Shown here: piece after piece, positions 1 through 5,459 of the stretch
Layout of the letters: the number at the start of each line of letters is the position of its first letter
Position numbering within the stretch: the stretch's first letter is position 1
Assembly (NCBI GenBank): GCA_900767505.1
Contig: CAAFZG010000045.1
Coordinates: forward strand, 1 to 13,259
DNA from: Methanomassiliicoccales archaeon
GTDB lineage: Archaea > Thermoplasmatota > Thermoplasmata > Methanomassiliicoccales > Methanomethylophilaceae
DNA: 13,259 nt
Reading direction: 5' to 3'
Translations under genes and position numbers: made by a program
Notes under the pieces: generated by a model
Databases searched by the model: none
Seen by the model: only the letters and a program-made list of their open reading frames with translations
Told to the model about the DNA's origin: nothing

Positions 1-256
1 GAAGGCCCTGACGGTGGTCCCCATGGCAGCATACAAGTTCAACTCCCGTCCGTTCGTGGTCCCGGCAACGTCCAAGATCACCGTGGAGAACGTCCTGGAC
101 AAGGGATGCCTCATCGTGCTGGACGGCCAGGCCGAATACGAGATGGAAGGCGGATCGAAGGTCGAGTTCATGATGTCCGACAAGAAAGCCCGCTTCATCA
201 GGTTCAACACGGACTTCTATTCGCGCGTGAGGGAGAAGCTGGTGAACACACTATGA
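1..256 (+). CDS. NAD kinase, C-terminal part (5' end outside window)
   Basis: This is the C-terminal 84 or so residues of an ATP/polyphosphate-NAD kinase, which phosphorylates NAD to NADP in the cytoplasm. The reading frame is open from base 2, so the gene enters from outside the window. The call rests on the family's C-terminal pattern: a 'TVVPMAAYKFNSRPFVVP' stretch resembling the usual 'TPIAP...SRPIVVP' strand, then 'IVLDGQ', and finally 'KKARFIRF..DFYSRVREKL', the usual closing helix. The nucleotide-binding GGDG motif would lie upstream and cannot be checked. The TGA stop overlaps the ATG of the next gene (ATGA), which implies translational coupling. Some archaeal NAD kinases are fused to an inositol-phosphatase domain, and that too cannot be judged here. 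The family call is good; no symbol is given because the gene is partial. Confidence 0.8.
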   Translation, partial: KALTVVPMAAYKFNSRPFVVPATSKITVENVLDKGCLIVLDGQAEYEMEGGSKVEFMMSDKKARFIRFNTDFYSRVREKLVNTL

Positions 257-627
257 CGAAGATATACGCTGTGGACATCGATTTCATAGATGCATTCAAC
301 GAATCCGCCAGGTCCACCTATCCCGACGAGTTCCTGTGCATGACCCGCGAGATCGACGGTGTGATCTCTGAGATGGTTCTGCTCCCCGGCACGGTGTATG
401 GGGACAGCCACAGCTTCCTGAACCAGTGGATGGAACCCATCGACTACAGCATAGCGGGTTCAGCCCACTCCCATCCGGGGTACTCCAACGAGCCCTCGGA
501 GGAGGACAAGACGTTCTTCAGCAACACCGGGGGTGTCCATTTCATCACCTGCCAGCCGTACGACCGCACGAGTTGGAGGTCATACGATTCCAGAGGAGAG
601 CCTGTGGAGTTGGAGGTTCTGTACTGA
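253..627 (+). CDS. JAMM/MPN+ domain metalloprotease-like protein (Mov34/PAD-1 type)
   Basis: This 124-residue protein is a single JAMM (MPN+) domain, the zinc isopeptidase fold used by Rpn11, CSN5 and the archaeal SAMP-removing enzymes. The motif is complete: E26 early in the chain, then H72-S-H74-P, S82 and D85, which matches HxHP...SxxD. The zinc ligands and catalytic Glu therefore all appear present, and the enzyme is probably active. The likely role is cleavage of ubiquitin-like (SAMP) conjugates or processing of a sulfur-carrier C-terminus; the substrate is inference. I chose the ATG at 253 because it overlaps the NAD kinase stop as ATGA. A longer frame starting at 106 would overlap that gene deeply and lacks family similarity in the extra part. 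There are no membrane segments. The stop codon abuts the stop of the convergent downstream gene. Confidence 0.85.
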   Translation: MTKIYAVDIDFIDAFNESARSTYPDEFLCMTREIDGVISEMVLLPGTVYGDSHSFLNQWMEPIDYSIAGSAHSHPGYSNEPSEEDKTFFSNTGGVHFITCQPYDRTSWRSYDSRGEPVELEVLY

Positions 628-1953
628 TCAGGGCCCTCTGATGCAATCATCGACCAGGTCGCTCGCTATCTCCATCAGTCCGAGGAGGTAGACGCGGTCC
701 CTGGATTCCGCCCTGATAATGACGGTCGGCGATTCCCCTTTGATCAGGGATATCAGGAACCAGCCGCTCTCCATGTCGACGCGCCAGGAGCAGTCCACCG
801 AGGACAGGGTGCCCGAGATGTCCTCCATGGAACCGTCCATGGCCCTGATGAAGGAATCGGGGGAGCAGTCGCAGTCGATCTCCTTGGTGTCGTTGTAGCA
901 AACAGTGAGCTTCCCGGCCAGGGTGTTGAGGCTTTCGTTCCCGGCTATGGTCGCTATCGCGGTCGCGCTGCGGATCCCGTCGGGCATCATGCTGGTCCCG
1001 CCGAATATTATTCCGCCCTCGTAGTATCCTAGTGATGCGCCTTCGCTGACGGCACTGCACACGTCTCCTGCGCTCATGTCGGTGGTGACGATCTTCCTAT
1101 CCTGATCTTTGGGGAGTCCGTTGAATGCGTCCAGGATGACCAGGGAAGTGTCTATCGGGACGGCGATGCTCGAAGGGTGGGCCTTCATGATGATGATCGC
1201 GAAGATCTGGTCGTCTGTGAGGACTTCTCCCTTCTCGTCCACGACGGAGATCATGGTCCCTATCCTGTTCATCGTTATCCCGATGCATCCCGCATTGGAT
1301 TTCACGATCTCCTTGACGTCTGTGTTGTCAGTGAGTTCGTCCCCGGAATCGTTGGTGGAGTAGTCTCTGTCCCTCTGCGCGTTCAGGGTCATGACGTCTG
1401 CGCCGACCATGTTGAGGAGCATCGGTGCTGATTCGGATGTGGGGCCGCAGTCGCAGTTGAGGATGACGGAGCAGCCAGGGCTGTGGATTATCATCTTCTT
1501 CACGCGGGAGTTGTACTCCTCCGTAGCGGTCGTGTATCTGGTGACATGCCCCAGTTCGTCCGCGCCTGGCAGAGTGAGGGGTTCTATGAATATGCGGCCG
1601 AGATGCCTTATCTGCTCTTTTCTGAACAGGCTCCCGTCCGAGTTGATGAGAAGATATCCGCTGATCATGTTGGATCTGCGGTACTCGGTCACGAGCACGG
1701 CGCAATCCCCCTTGGATGCGGCCATGCCTATGACGGGTCCGCTGGCAACACCGATGTCTATGACATCGACCCCGGCGGACAGGAGTCCTGCCACCAAAGC
1801 TTCCTTCATCATGGTGCTGCTCTTCATGAGGTCCGTTGCCACAACGACTTTGTGATAATCCATGGCCAGGGCACGGCCGAGCAGTATGCCCATGTCCGGT
1901 CCTGTGTTCTCGGTCGTCGACGATCTCAGAAGAATCCTGTCAGCGGGACTCAT
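628..1953 (-). CDS. Phosphohexomutase-fold protein lacking all active-site motifs (probable pseudoenzyme)
   Basis: This 441-residue protein has the length and domain order of the phosphomannomutase/phosphoglucosamine mutase (GlmM/ManB) family. Recognisable scaffold segments are 'ATDLMKSSTMMKEALVAGL' (about 39-57), 'SAGVDVIDIG' (59-68), 'GADVMTLNAQRD' (184-195) and 'VVDEKGE' (237-243). Every catalytic loop is altered. The TASHNP phosphoserine loop reads TEYRRS (89-94), putting Tyr91 at the catalytic serine. The DGDADR magnesium loop reads NRIGTM (229-234). The sugar-binding GGEGNGG region reads LGYYEGG (308-314). The SGTEP phosphate loop reads KGESP (405-409). The frame is continuous, so this is not a decaying gene. 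A mutase reaction is unlikely; a regulatory, structural or ligand-binding role is possible but unknown. The ATG at 1953 has a TATA-like site about 26 bp upstream. The fold call is confident; the function is open. Confidence 0.8.
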   Translation of the reverse strand: MSPADRILLRSSTTENTGPDMGILLGRALAMDYHKVVVATDLMKSSTMMKEALVAGLLSAGVDVIDIGVASGPVIGMAASKGDCAVLVTEYRRSNMISGYLLINSDGSLFRKEQIRHLGRIFIEPLTLPGADELGHVTRYTTATEEYNSRVKKMIIHSPGCSVILNCDCGPTSESAPMLLNMVGADVMTLNAQRDRDYSTNDSGDELTDNTDVKEIVKSNAGCIGITMNRIGTMISVVDEKGEVLTDDQIFAIIIMKAHPSSIAVPIDTSLVILDAFNGLPKDQDRKIVTTDMSAGDVCSAVSEGASLGYYEGGIIFGGTSMMPDGIRSATAIATIAGNESLNTLAGKLTVCYNDTKEIDCDCSPDSFIRAMDGSMEDISGTLSSVDCSWRVDMESGWFLISLIKGESPTVIIRAESRDRVYLLGLMEIASDLVDDCIRGP

Positions 1954-1972
1954 GTCTGCGACTACAGTCCCT

Positions 1973-1984
1973 GCATTATTATGG
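1973..1984 (-). promoter_or_regulatory. Candidate TATA box for the phosphohexomutase-fold gene
   Basis: On the minus strand this reads CCATAATAATGC. Its centre lies about 26 bp before the ATG at 1953, the usual archaeal distance from TATA box to transcription start, so the mRNA may be leaderless. No Shine-Dalgarno sequence is evident before the ATG. The match to the TATA consensus is moderate. An AT-rich alternative lies further upstream near 2047-2054. Confidence 0.4.
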
Positions 1985-2093
1985 TTTTCGTCCGAACCGT
2001 GTCATCGGAGATTATCCAGCAGGTCTGTGAAACCGTCTGAAACAGTAATATTTGACCGCACTTATCCAGACATTGGCCCGTATTTAAAGAATG

Positions 2094-2103
2094 CTTTATA
2101 TAC
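2094..2103 (+). promoter_or_regulatory. Strong TATA box for the 70-residue protein gene
   Basis: CTTTATATAC is nearly the archaeal consensus TTTATATA and is preceded by a purine-rich stretch (AAAGAATG) that could serve as the BRE. A start site about 26 bp downstream falls near 2124, giving a leader of about 17 nt that would contain the Shine-Dalgarno site at 2127-2133. It is one of the clearest promoters in the window. Confidence 0.7.
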
Positions 2104-2126
2104 CATACACTAAAATACGAAAACGT

Positions 2127-2133
2127 GGGGGTG
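2127..2133 (+). promoter_or_regulatory. Ribosome binding site that fixes the start of the 70-residue protein
   Basis: GGGGGTG lies 8 nt before the ATG at 2142 and complements the 3' end of 16S rRNA. It rules in this ATG over the in-frame ATG at 2091, which overlaps the TATA box and so would lie upstream of transcription. Confidence 0.7.
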
Positions 2134-2141
2134 CAATCTTG

Positions 2142-2354
2142 ATGGAACGCATTGACATAAAGAAGGCCCAGGCAATTGCAAAGAACAAGGGACTGAAGCC
2201 CGGTAAGGTTAAGGGGACCGAAGGTGTCCAATTCACCAAGGGCAAGAACAACAGGCTTGACGTTATAACATGGGAAGAGTTCGAATCCATTCTTGCCAAG
2301 AGAGGTCTCGGAATCTACGAGTCCGGCGGATGGATGAAGATCATGAACGCTTGA
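2142..2354 (+). CDS. Small basic protein of unknown function, 70 residues
   Basis: I do not recognise a named family with certainty. The protein is short and soluble, with no membrane segment or signal peptide. The N-terminal half is lysine-rich ('IDIKKAQAIAKNKGLKPGKV'). The C-terminal half is mixed ('ITWEEFESILAKRGLGIYES', then GGWMKIM). Lysines and arginines clearly outnumber acidic residues, so it should carry net positive charge. The helix followed by 'GLKPGKVKGTEGVQFTKG' looks compatible with nucleic-acid binding, but no motif proves that. Start choice rests on the GGGGGTG site 8 nt upstream and the TATA box at 2094-2103. It is monocistronic, with a tRNA gene 56 bp downstream. The near-consensus promoter and strong ribosome site suggest high expression, so an abundant nucleoid- or ribosome-associated protein is one possibility. 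The gene call is firm; the function is unknown. Confidence 0.8.
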   Translation: MERIDIKKAQAIAKNKGLKPGKVKGTEGVQFTKGKNNRLDVITWEEFESILAKRGLGIYESGGWMKIMNA

Positions 2355-2370
2355 TCGGCGTTCTCGTAAC

Positions 2371-2380
2371 TGATATATAG
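2371..2380 (+). promoter_or_regulatory. Candidate TATA box for tRNA-Leu
   Basis: TGATATATAG is centred about 35 bp before the mature tRNA 5' end. Transcription starting about 26 bp downstream would leave a short leader of roughly 9 nt for RNase P to remove. This separates tRNA transcription from the small protein gene, which ends at 2354. Confidence 0.55.
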
Positions 2381-2410
2381 GGGGATGCAATCCTCCGTTT
2401 CAGGCTCAAT

Positions 2411-2498
2411 GCAAGGGTATCCGAGCCTGGCCAAAGGAGATAGGTTCAGGGCCTATTCTCGTAGGAGTTCGAGGGTTCAAATCCCTTCCCTTGCACCA
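2411..2498 (+). tRNA. tRNA-Leu (anticodon CAG), CCA encoded
   Basis: This is a class II tRNA with a long variable arm, read by hand. The acceptor stem GCAAGGG (2411-2417) pairs fully with CCCTTGC (2488-2494). It is followed by discriminator A2495 and an encoded CCA (2496-2498). The anticodon stem ATAGG/CCTAT (2440-2444 with 2452-2456) encloses the loop TTCAGGG, giving anticodon CAG at 2447-2449, which reads the leucine codon CUG. The T arm is GAGGG-TTCAAAT-CCCTT, with one G-U pair. The variable arm, with a short CTC/GAG stem, lies between 2457 and 2470. No intron is seen in the anticodon loop. Confidence 0.95.
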
Positions 2499-2533
2499 CT
2501 TCCATTTTATGTCCTATCTGTCAATCTGTTCTC

Positions 2534-2539
2534 AGGGGT
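2534..2539 (+). promoter_or_regulatory. Ribosome binding site supporting a TTG start
   Basis: AGGGGT lies 6 nt upstream of the TTG at 2546. No in-frame ATG or GTG exists between the tRNA and the conserved start of the protein, so this site is the main argument for TTG initiation. Confidence 0.45.
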
Positions 2540-2545
2540 CAGTAT

Positions 2546-3355
2546 TTGAGTGTCAGACAATCATCTCTTGATGGAACCTGCAGGATCGATGTGGATTTTG
2601 ATTTCACCACCGATACACCGGGATATTGGGATGGTTTTTGGGATGCAAGGAATGGACTCGGGGGCGGTTCTGGCGATCCAGACATAAGAAGTCCTACACT
2701 CCGCCGCTATCACAGGGATCTCTGGGGAGGTAGGAGGCTTCCCAACGGGGAATTGTTCGATCTCCAATTATCCACGAAAGGTGATTATCTCAGATGGGGC
2801 GATCACCGTTTCGGCAGCGACTCCATCACTGCATCGTTCCGATATGACAGGTACAGATGGATGATCGATGATGTCCGTTCTTCCATGCCTGATTACAGGG
2901 GGTTCATGGAGGATTACATCCGCAGATCCTACACCATCGGCGGTTCGATCATATTGCCGAAGAAGGAGAAAGGGTCGGATGGCAAACGTCTGCCGAGTCT
3001 CAATCAGAGGCGCGGTACATTGCGTGATATCAATGATCGTTGGGACCTCACCCTGGAATGCATCCGCAGATACTATATCGGTGAATCCAGCCCACTGTCG
3101 GACGTGATGGAAGGGGATGCATGGTTCTTCGACAAGTTCATAGATTTCAGAGGATACGTCGATTTTTTTTTCCTGCAGGATTGCGTCCTCGATGATTATT
3201 CGGGTGTGAGACTGTGGTACGGTGAGCCCGGTCAGGAGTTCAAAATTGATGATCTTCCGAAGACCGTAGACGAGTATATGGGATGGATCAAGAGTCAGTT
3301 GTTCTTCGTGGACAGGAGGAATGAGCGCATCCGTCGGTTCCTAATCCACGAATGA
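2546..3355 (+). CDS. DUF6994 family protein
   Basis: This 269-residue soluble protein of unknown function resembles what I know as DUF6994. The family signatures are 'DFDFTTDTPG' near the N-terminus, 'SPTLRRYHRDLW' (about 49-60), 'YTIGGSIILP', 'WDLTLECIRRYYIGESSPL' and 'DFRGYVDFFFLQD' in the second half. It is rich in Trp, Tyr, Asp and Arg, with no membrane segment. The start is a TTG with AGGGGT 6 nt upstream; a slightly later start within the first 16 residues is possible. The gene begins 47 bp after tRNA-Leu, and its bases look more AT-rich than those of the housekeeping genes around it. A run of nine T lies inside the frame at 3163-3171. The family occurs widely in bacteria, so transfer is plausible but unproven. 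No catalytic motif is recognised. Confidence 0.75.
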   Translation: MSVRQSSLDGTCRIDVDFDFTTDTPGYWDGFWDARNGLGGGSGDPDIRSPTLRRYHRDLWGGRRLPNGELFDLQLSTKGDYLRWGDHRFGSDSITASFRYDRYRWMIDDVRSSMPDYRGFMEDYIRRSYTIGGSIILPKKEKGSDGKRLPSLNQRRGTLRDINDRWDLTLECIRRYYIGESSPLSDVMEGDAWFFDKFIDFRGYVDFFFLQDCVLDDYSGVRLWYGEPGQEFKIDDLPKTVDEYMGWIKSQLFFVDRRNERIRRFLIHE

Positions 3356-3390
3356 TTGTTCGGTTCTCTGAGGTCTGATGAATCAATCAT
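3352..3390. terminator. Inverted repeat spanning both convergent stop codons
   Basis: ATGATTG (3352-3358) and CAATCAT (3384-3390) are perfect 7-base complements separated by 25 nt. They contain the stops of the two convergent genes (TGA at 3353-3355 and its minus-strand counterpart at 3387-3389). The repeat could form a weak bidirectional hairpin. No long T run follows on either strand, so a terminator role is tentative. Confidence 0.25.
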
Positions 3391-3650
3391 ACGGACAGTA
3401 TCGCACCTGTGACCGTGATGAGCAGCAGTATCGCCGCGACAGCCGCCCATTTCCAATCCTTCTCTTTGATCAGCGATACAAGGGATACGATCACGCCTAG
3501 GAACGGCGAGACGATCAGGACGAATATGCCCGCATACAGGACCCGATCGTCACCGCCTGTCATCGATATCGCAAGTCCGATGACGGAGATGATGAGCCCT
3601 GCGTATATCCCGATGCGCAGCATGAGGGCCGTGGATCTGTTGAGTTCCAT
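3387..3650 (-). CDS. DUF1634 family membrane protein, partner of TauE/SafE permease
   Basis: This 87-residue membrane protein has three predicted transmembrane helices, at about residues 9-29, 38-60 and 68-86. The first two are separated by a charged turn (GGDDR). The second and third are separated by KEKDWK. Size, topology and position match DUF1634, which commonly follows a TauE/SafE permease gene in archaea and bacteria. Its ATG at 3650 overlaps the permease stop by one base (TGATG), so the two are probably translated together, and the protein is probably an accessory subunit. No catalytic residues are evident. The biochemical role is unknown for the family. Confidence 0.8.
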   Translation of the reverse strand: MELNRSTALMLRIGIYAGLIISVIGLAISMTGGDDRVLYAGIFVLIVSPFLGVIVSLVSLIKEKDWKWAAVAAILLLITVTGAILSV

Positions 3651-4474
3651 CAGATCACCCCTGCGGTCTGCAGAAGGACAACTGCCGCCATGAAGAACAG
3701 AACGACCGAGAAGTACTTCCTGAGATGCTTGGTGTTCATCCTACGTGCCAGATGGGTGCCGATGACCGATCCGAGGAACGCGCCGATGGCGACACCCGCG
3801 GCATATTCCAGAAGGACCTGGCCGGCGAAGAAGTACGTGATCGCGCCGGAGAATGCCGTTATACCGATCATGTAGCTGCTTGTAGCACTTGCGGCCTTCA
3901 TGGGTATGTGCATGTACAGGTTCATCAGCGGGACCTTGATCGCTCCGCCTCCGACGCCTGTCATGGACGAGGCCATGCCTGCGAACGTACAGACGGCCAT
4001 CCCGCCTTTGACGTTCTGAACCTCGTATCTGATCGATTCTCCGACGGATTCGTCCCTGTACTCGAAGCACAGGTCGTTCTCCTCGCCCTCACTGGGTTCG
4101 GTGATCCTCTCGGGGTTCAGGATCATCCTGATACCGCTGTAGATCATGATGGCGGCGAATATCACGACGAGGATCCAATCCTCTAGATATGTTGCCACAA
4201 CGGCGCCTATTATCGCCCCGGTCGCGGTGGTTATCTCCAGCAGGAGTCCGAGCCTCACGTTGGAGAGTCCTTTGCCGACGAATACTGTGGAAGCTCCGAC
4301 GGAGCCTGCGATGATGCCCACGAGGCTTATCGCCACTGCTTCGGTAGGTGCAAGTCCGAAGACGAGCATCAGAATCGGTACGAATATCACTCCGCCCCCG
4401 AGGCCGAACAGGGATCCGAGCACCCCTGCAAGGATGCCCAAGAAGACGAGTCCCATCAAGATCACGGGGTCCAT
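3650..4474 (-). CDS. TauE/SafE (DUF81) family anion exporter
   Basis: This 274-residue polytopic membrane protein belongs to the TauE/SafE family, whose members move sulfite, sulfonates or other small anions across the membrane. The two-fold repeat is visible: 'GSLFGLGGGVIFVPIL' (20-35) in the first half and 'MTGVGGGAIKVPLMNLYM' (171-188) in the second. A hydrophilic loop (118-155), rich in Glu, joins the halves. About eight hydrophobic segments can be seen. I chose the ATG at 4474, giving MDPVILMGLV, because a TATA box lies 26 bp upstream. The frame stays open to 4627, but that extension is hydrophilic, unlike the family, and runs into the divergent promoter. A DUF1634 gene follows with a one-base overlap. 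The substrate cannot be read from sequence. Confidence 0.88.
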   Translation of the reverse strand: MDPVILMGLVFLGILAGVLGSLFGLGGGVIFVPILMLVFGLAPTEAVAISLVGIIAGSVGASTVFVGKGLSNVRLGLLLEITTATGAIIGAVVATYLEDWILVVIFAAIMIYSGIRMILNPERITEPSEGEENDLCFEYRDESVGESIRYEVQNVKGGMAVCTFAGMASSMTGVGGGAIKVPLMNLYMHIPMKAASATSSYMIGITAFSGAITYFFAGQVLLEYAAGVAIGAFLGSVIGTHLARRMNTKHLRKYFSVVLFFMAAVVLLQTAGVI

Positions 4475-4495
4475 GGATGACCGATTCCGCAATCC

Positions 4496-4505
4496 CGTAT
4501 ATTCG
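4496..4505 (-). promoter_or_regulatory. TATA box for the TauE/SafE-DUF1634 operon
   Basis: On the minus strand this reads CGAATATACG, centred 26 bp before the ATG at 4474. That predicts a start site at or next to the A of the ATG and thus a leaderless mRNA. It also decides against the longer frame beginning at 4627. Confidence 0.55.
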
Positions 4506-4589
4506 TATCGGTGGGAAAATGCCCGCATGAGCGGCGGTCCGTTCCGATTCATTGGGTTCATTTCCCATCCATGTCCTTCAGACCAATTG

Positions 4590-4598
4590 TTATTTAAG
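4590..4598 (+). promoter_or_regulatory. TATA box for the ThiI-like gene
   Basis: TTATTTAAG is centred about 26 bp before the GTG at 4621. It predicts transcription starting at the start codon, so a leaderless GTG-initiated mRNA. It forms a divergent promoter pair with the box at 4496-4505, about 90 bp away. Confidence 0.55.
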
Positions 4599-4620
4599 AA
4601 AGTCCGCAGTTCGAGTGGAT

Positions 4621-5454
4621 GTGACAATCCTACTGGTCAGATATTCCGAAATCGGTCTGAAGAGCACACCTGTACGCAAGAAGTTCGAGAATCTGCTTCG
4701 GGAGAACATGCTGTCGATGCTGATGAACGACGGTGTGGAGGCATTGGTCAACAAGAACGGCGCCCGCTACTATGTGGAATCTTCTGACACGGATGCCGCC
4801 ATAGCTTCTCTCAGGAAGGTCTTCGGTATAGGTTCGATCTCCGTCGCGGAGGAATGCGCTTCCACCCATATGGAGGACATCTGTGCGAAGGCTGCCGAAT
4901 ACTCGCTTCCGCGTCTCAAGGAAGGGCAGAGCTTCGCCGTCAGGGCCCGCAGGGAGGGATCCCAGGGCTACACCAGCATGGATGTCGGAAGGGAGGCAGG
5001 TTCAGCCATCTTCCTCGCCAACGAGTCCAAGGGGGTCAAGGTCGATCTCTCCGAGCCCGATGTGGTGTTCTATGTCGAAGTTCGCGACAACAGGGCCTTC
5101 GTCTTCGGGGATTACATAAAATGTCATGCCGGACTGCCCGTGGGAAGTCAGGGCAAGATCGTCGCAAAGGTCGATGACGATCGCGGACTGGTCTCCGCAT
5201 GGCTGATGATGAAGCGCGGATGCAGGGTCATCGCATACGGGAGCGGGGATCTCGACAGTCTTGCCAAATACGACACACACTTCAAGGTCGGAGAGGGGCA
5301 TCCCCAGTCGATGGGCCTGATACTCGGGCTGTCGATAGACGATATCAAGGACTTCGATGCGTCCGCATACGACTGTCTCGTGTTCTTCCCGACCATCGGC
5401 ATGTCCGATGAAGAGGTCTCGGAGATAGCTTCGGTCATCAGGGCAGGCCTCTGA
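4621..5454 (+). CDS. ThiI-like THUMP protein with collapsed PP-loop domain
   Basis: The protein has 277 residues and resembles the tRNA 4-thiouridine synthase ThiI. The N-terminus 'ILLVRYSEIGLK' (3-14) opens the ferredoxin-like domain. A THUMP domain follows to about residue 167, with 'SFAVRARREGSQGYTSMDVG' and 'VEVRDNRAFVFGD'. After 'LPVGSQGK' a normal ThiI has SGGIDSP, the ATP-binding loop; here the residues are DDDRGL (185-190). 'AWLMMKRGC' then resumes the family pattern. The rest of the PP-loop domain is shortened to about 70 residues but still ends with 'PTIGMSDEEV', like ThiI PLIGMDKEE. There is no catalytic cysteine pair or rhodanese domain. Adenylation and sulfur transfer look impossible for this chain alone; tRNA binding is probably kept. 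GTG at 4621 fits the TATA box; GTG at 4615 is an alternative. Confidence 0.8.
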   Translation: MTILLVRYSEIGLKSTPVRKKFENLLRENMLSMLMNDGVEALVNKNGARYYVESSDTDAAIASLRKVFGIGSISVAEECASTHMEDICAKAAEYSLPRLKEGQSFAVRARREGSQGYTSMDVGREAGSAIFLANESKGVKVDLSEPDVVFYVEVRDNRAFVFGDYIKCHAGLPVGSQGKIVAKVDDDRGLVSAWLMMKRGCRVIAYGSGDLDSLAKYDTHFKVGEGHPQSMGLILGLSIDDIKDFDASAYDCLVFFPTIGMSDEEVSEIASVIRAGL

Positions 5455-5459
5455 CCATC

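Noticed and set aside
1962..2390. A 142-codon minus-strand frame opposite the small basic protein
   Set aside because: It covers the TATA boxes of two genes, has no recognisable similarity and lacks a ribosome site.
2483..3400. Attachment-site repeat of the tRNA-Leu 3' end
   Set aside because: I scanned downstream for a second copy of the acceptor/T-arm sequence and saw none, nor any integrase gene.
4475..4627. N-terminal extension of the TauE/SafE permease
   Set aside because: It is hydrophilic and unlike the family, and a TATA box lies within it 26 bp before the chosen ATG.
5164..5300. Frameshift as the cause of the missing PP-loop in the ThiI-like gene
   Set aside because: Family-like sequence continues in the same frame on both sides of the altered segment, so a simple indel error does not explain it.
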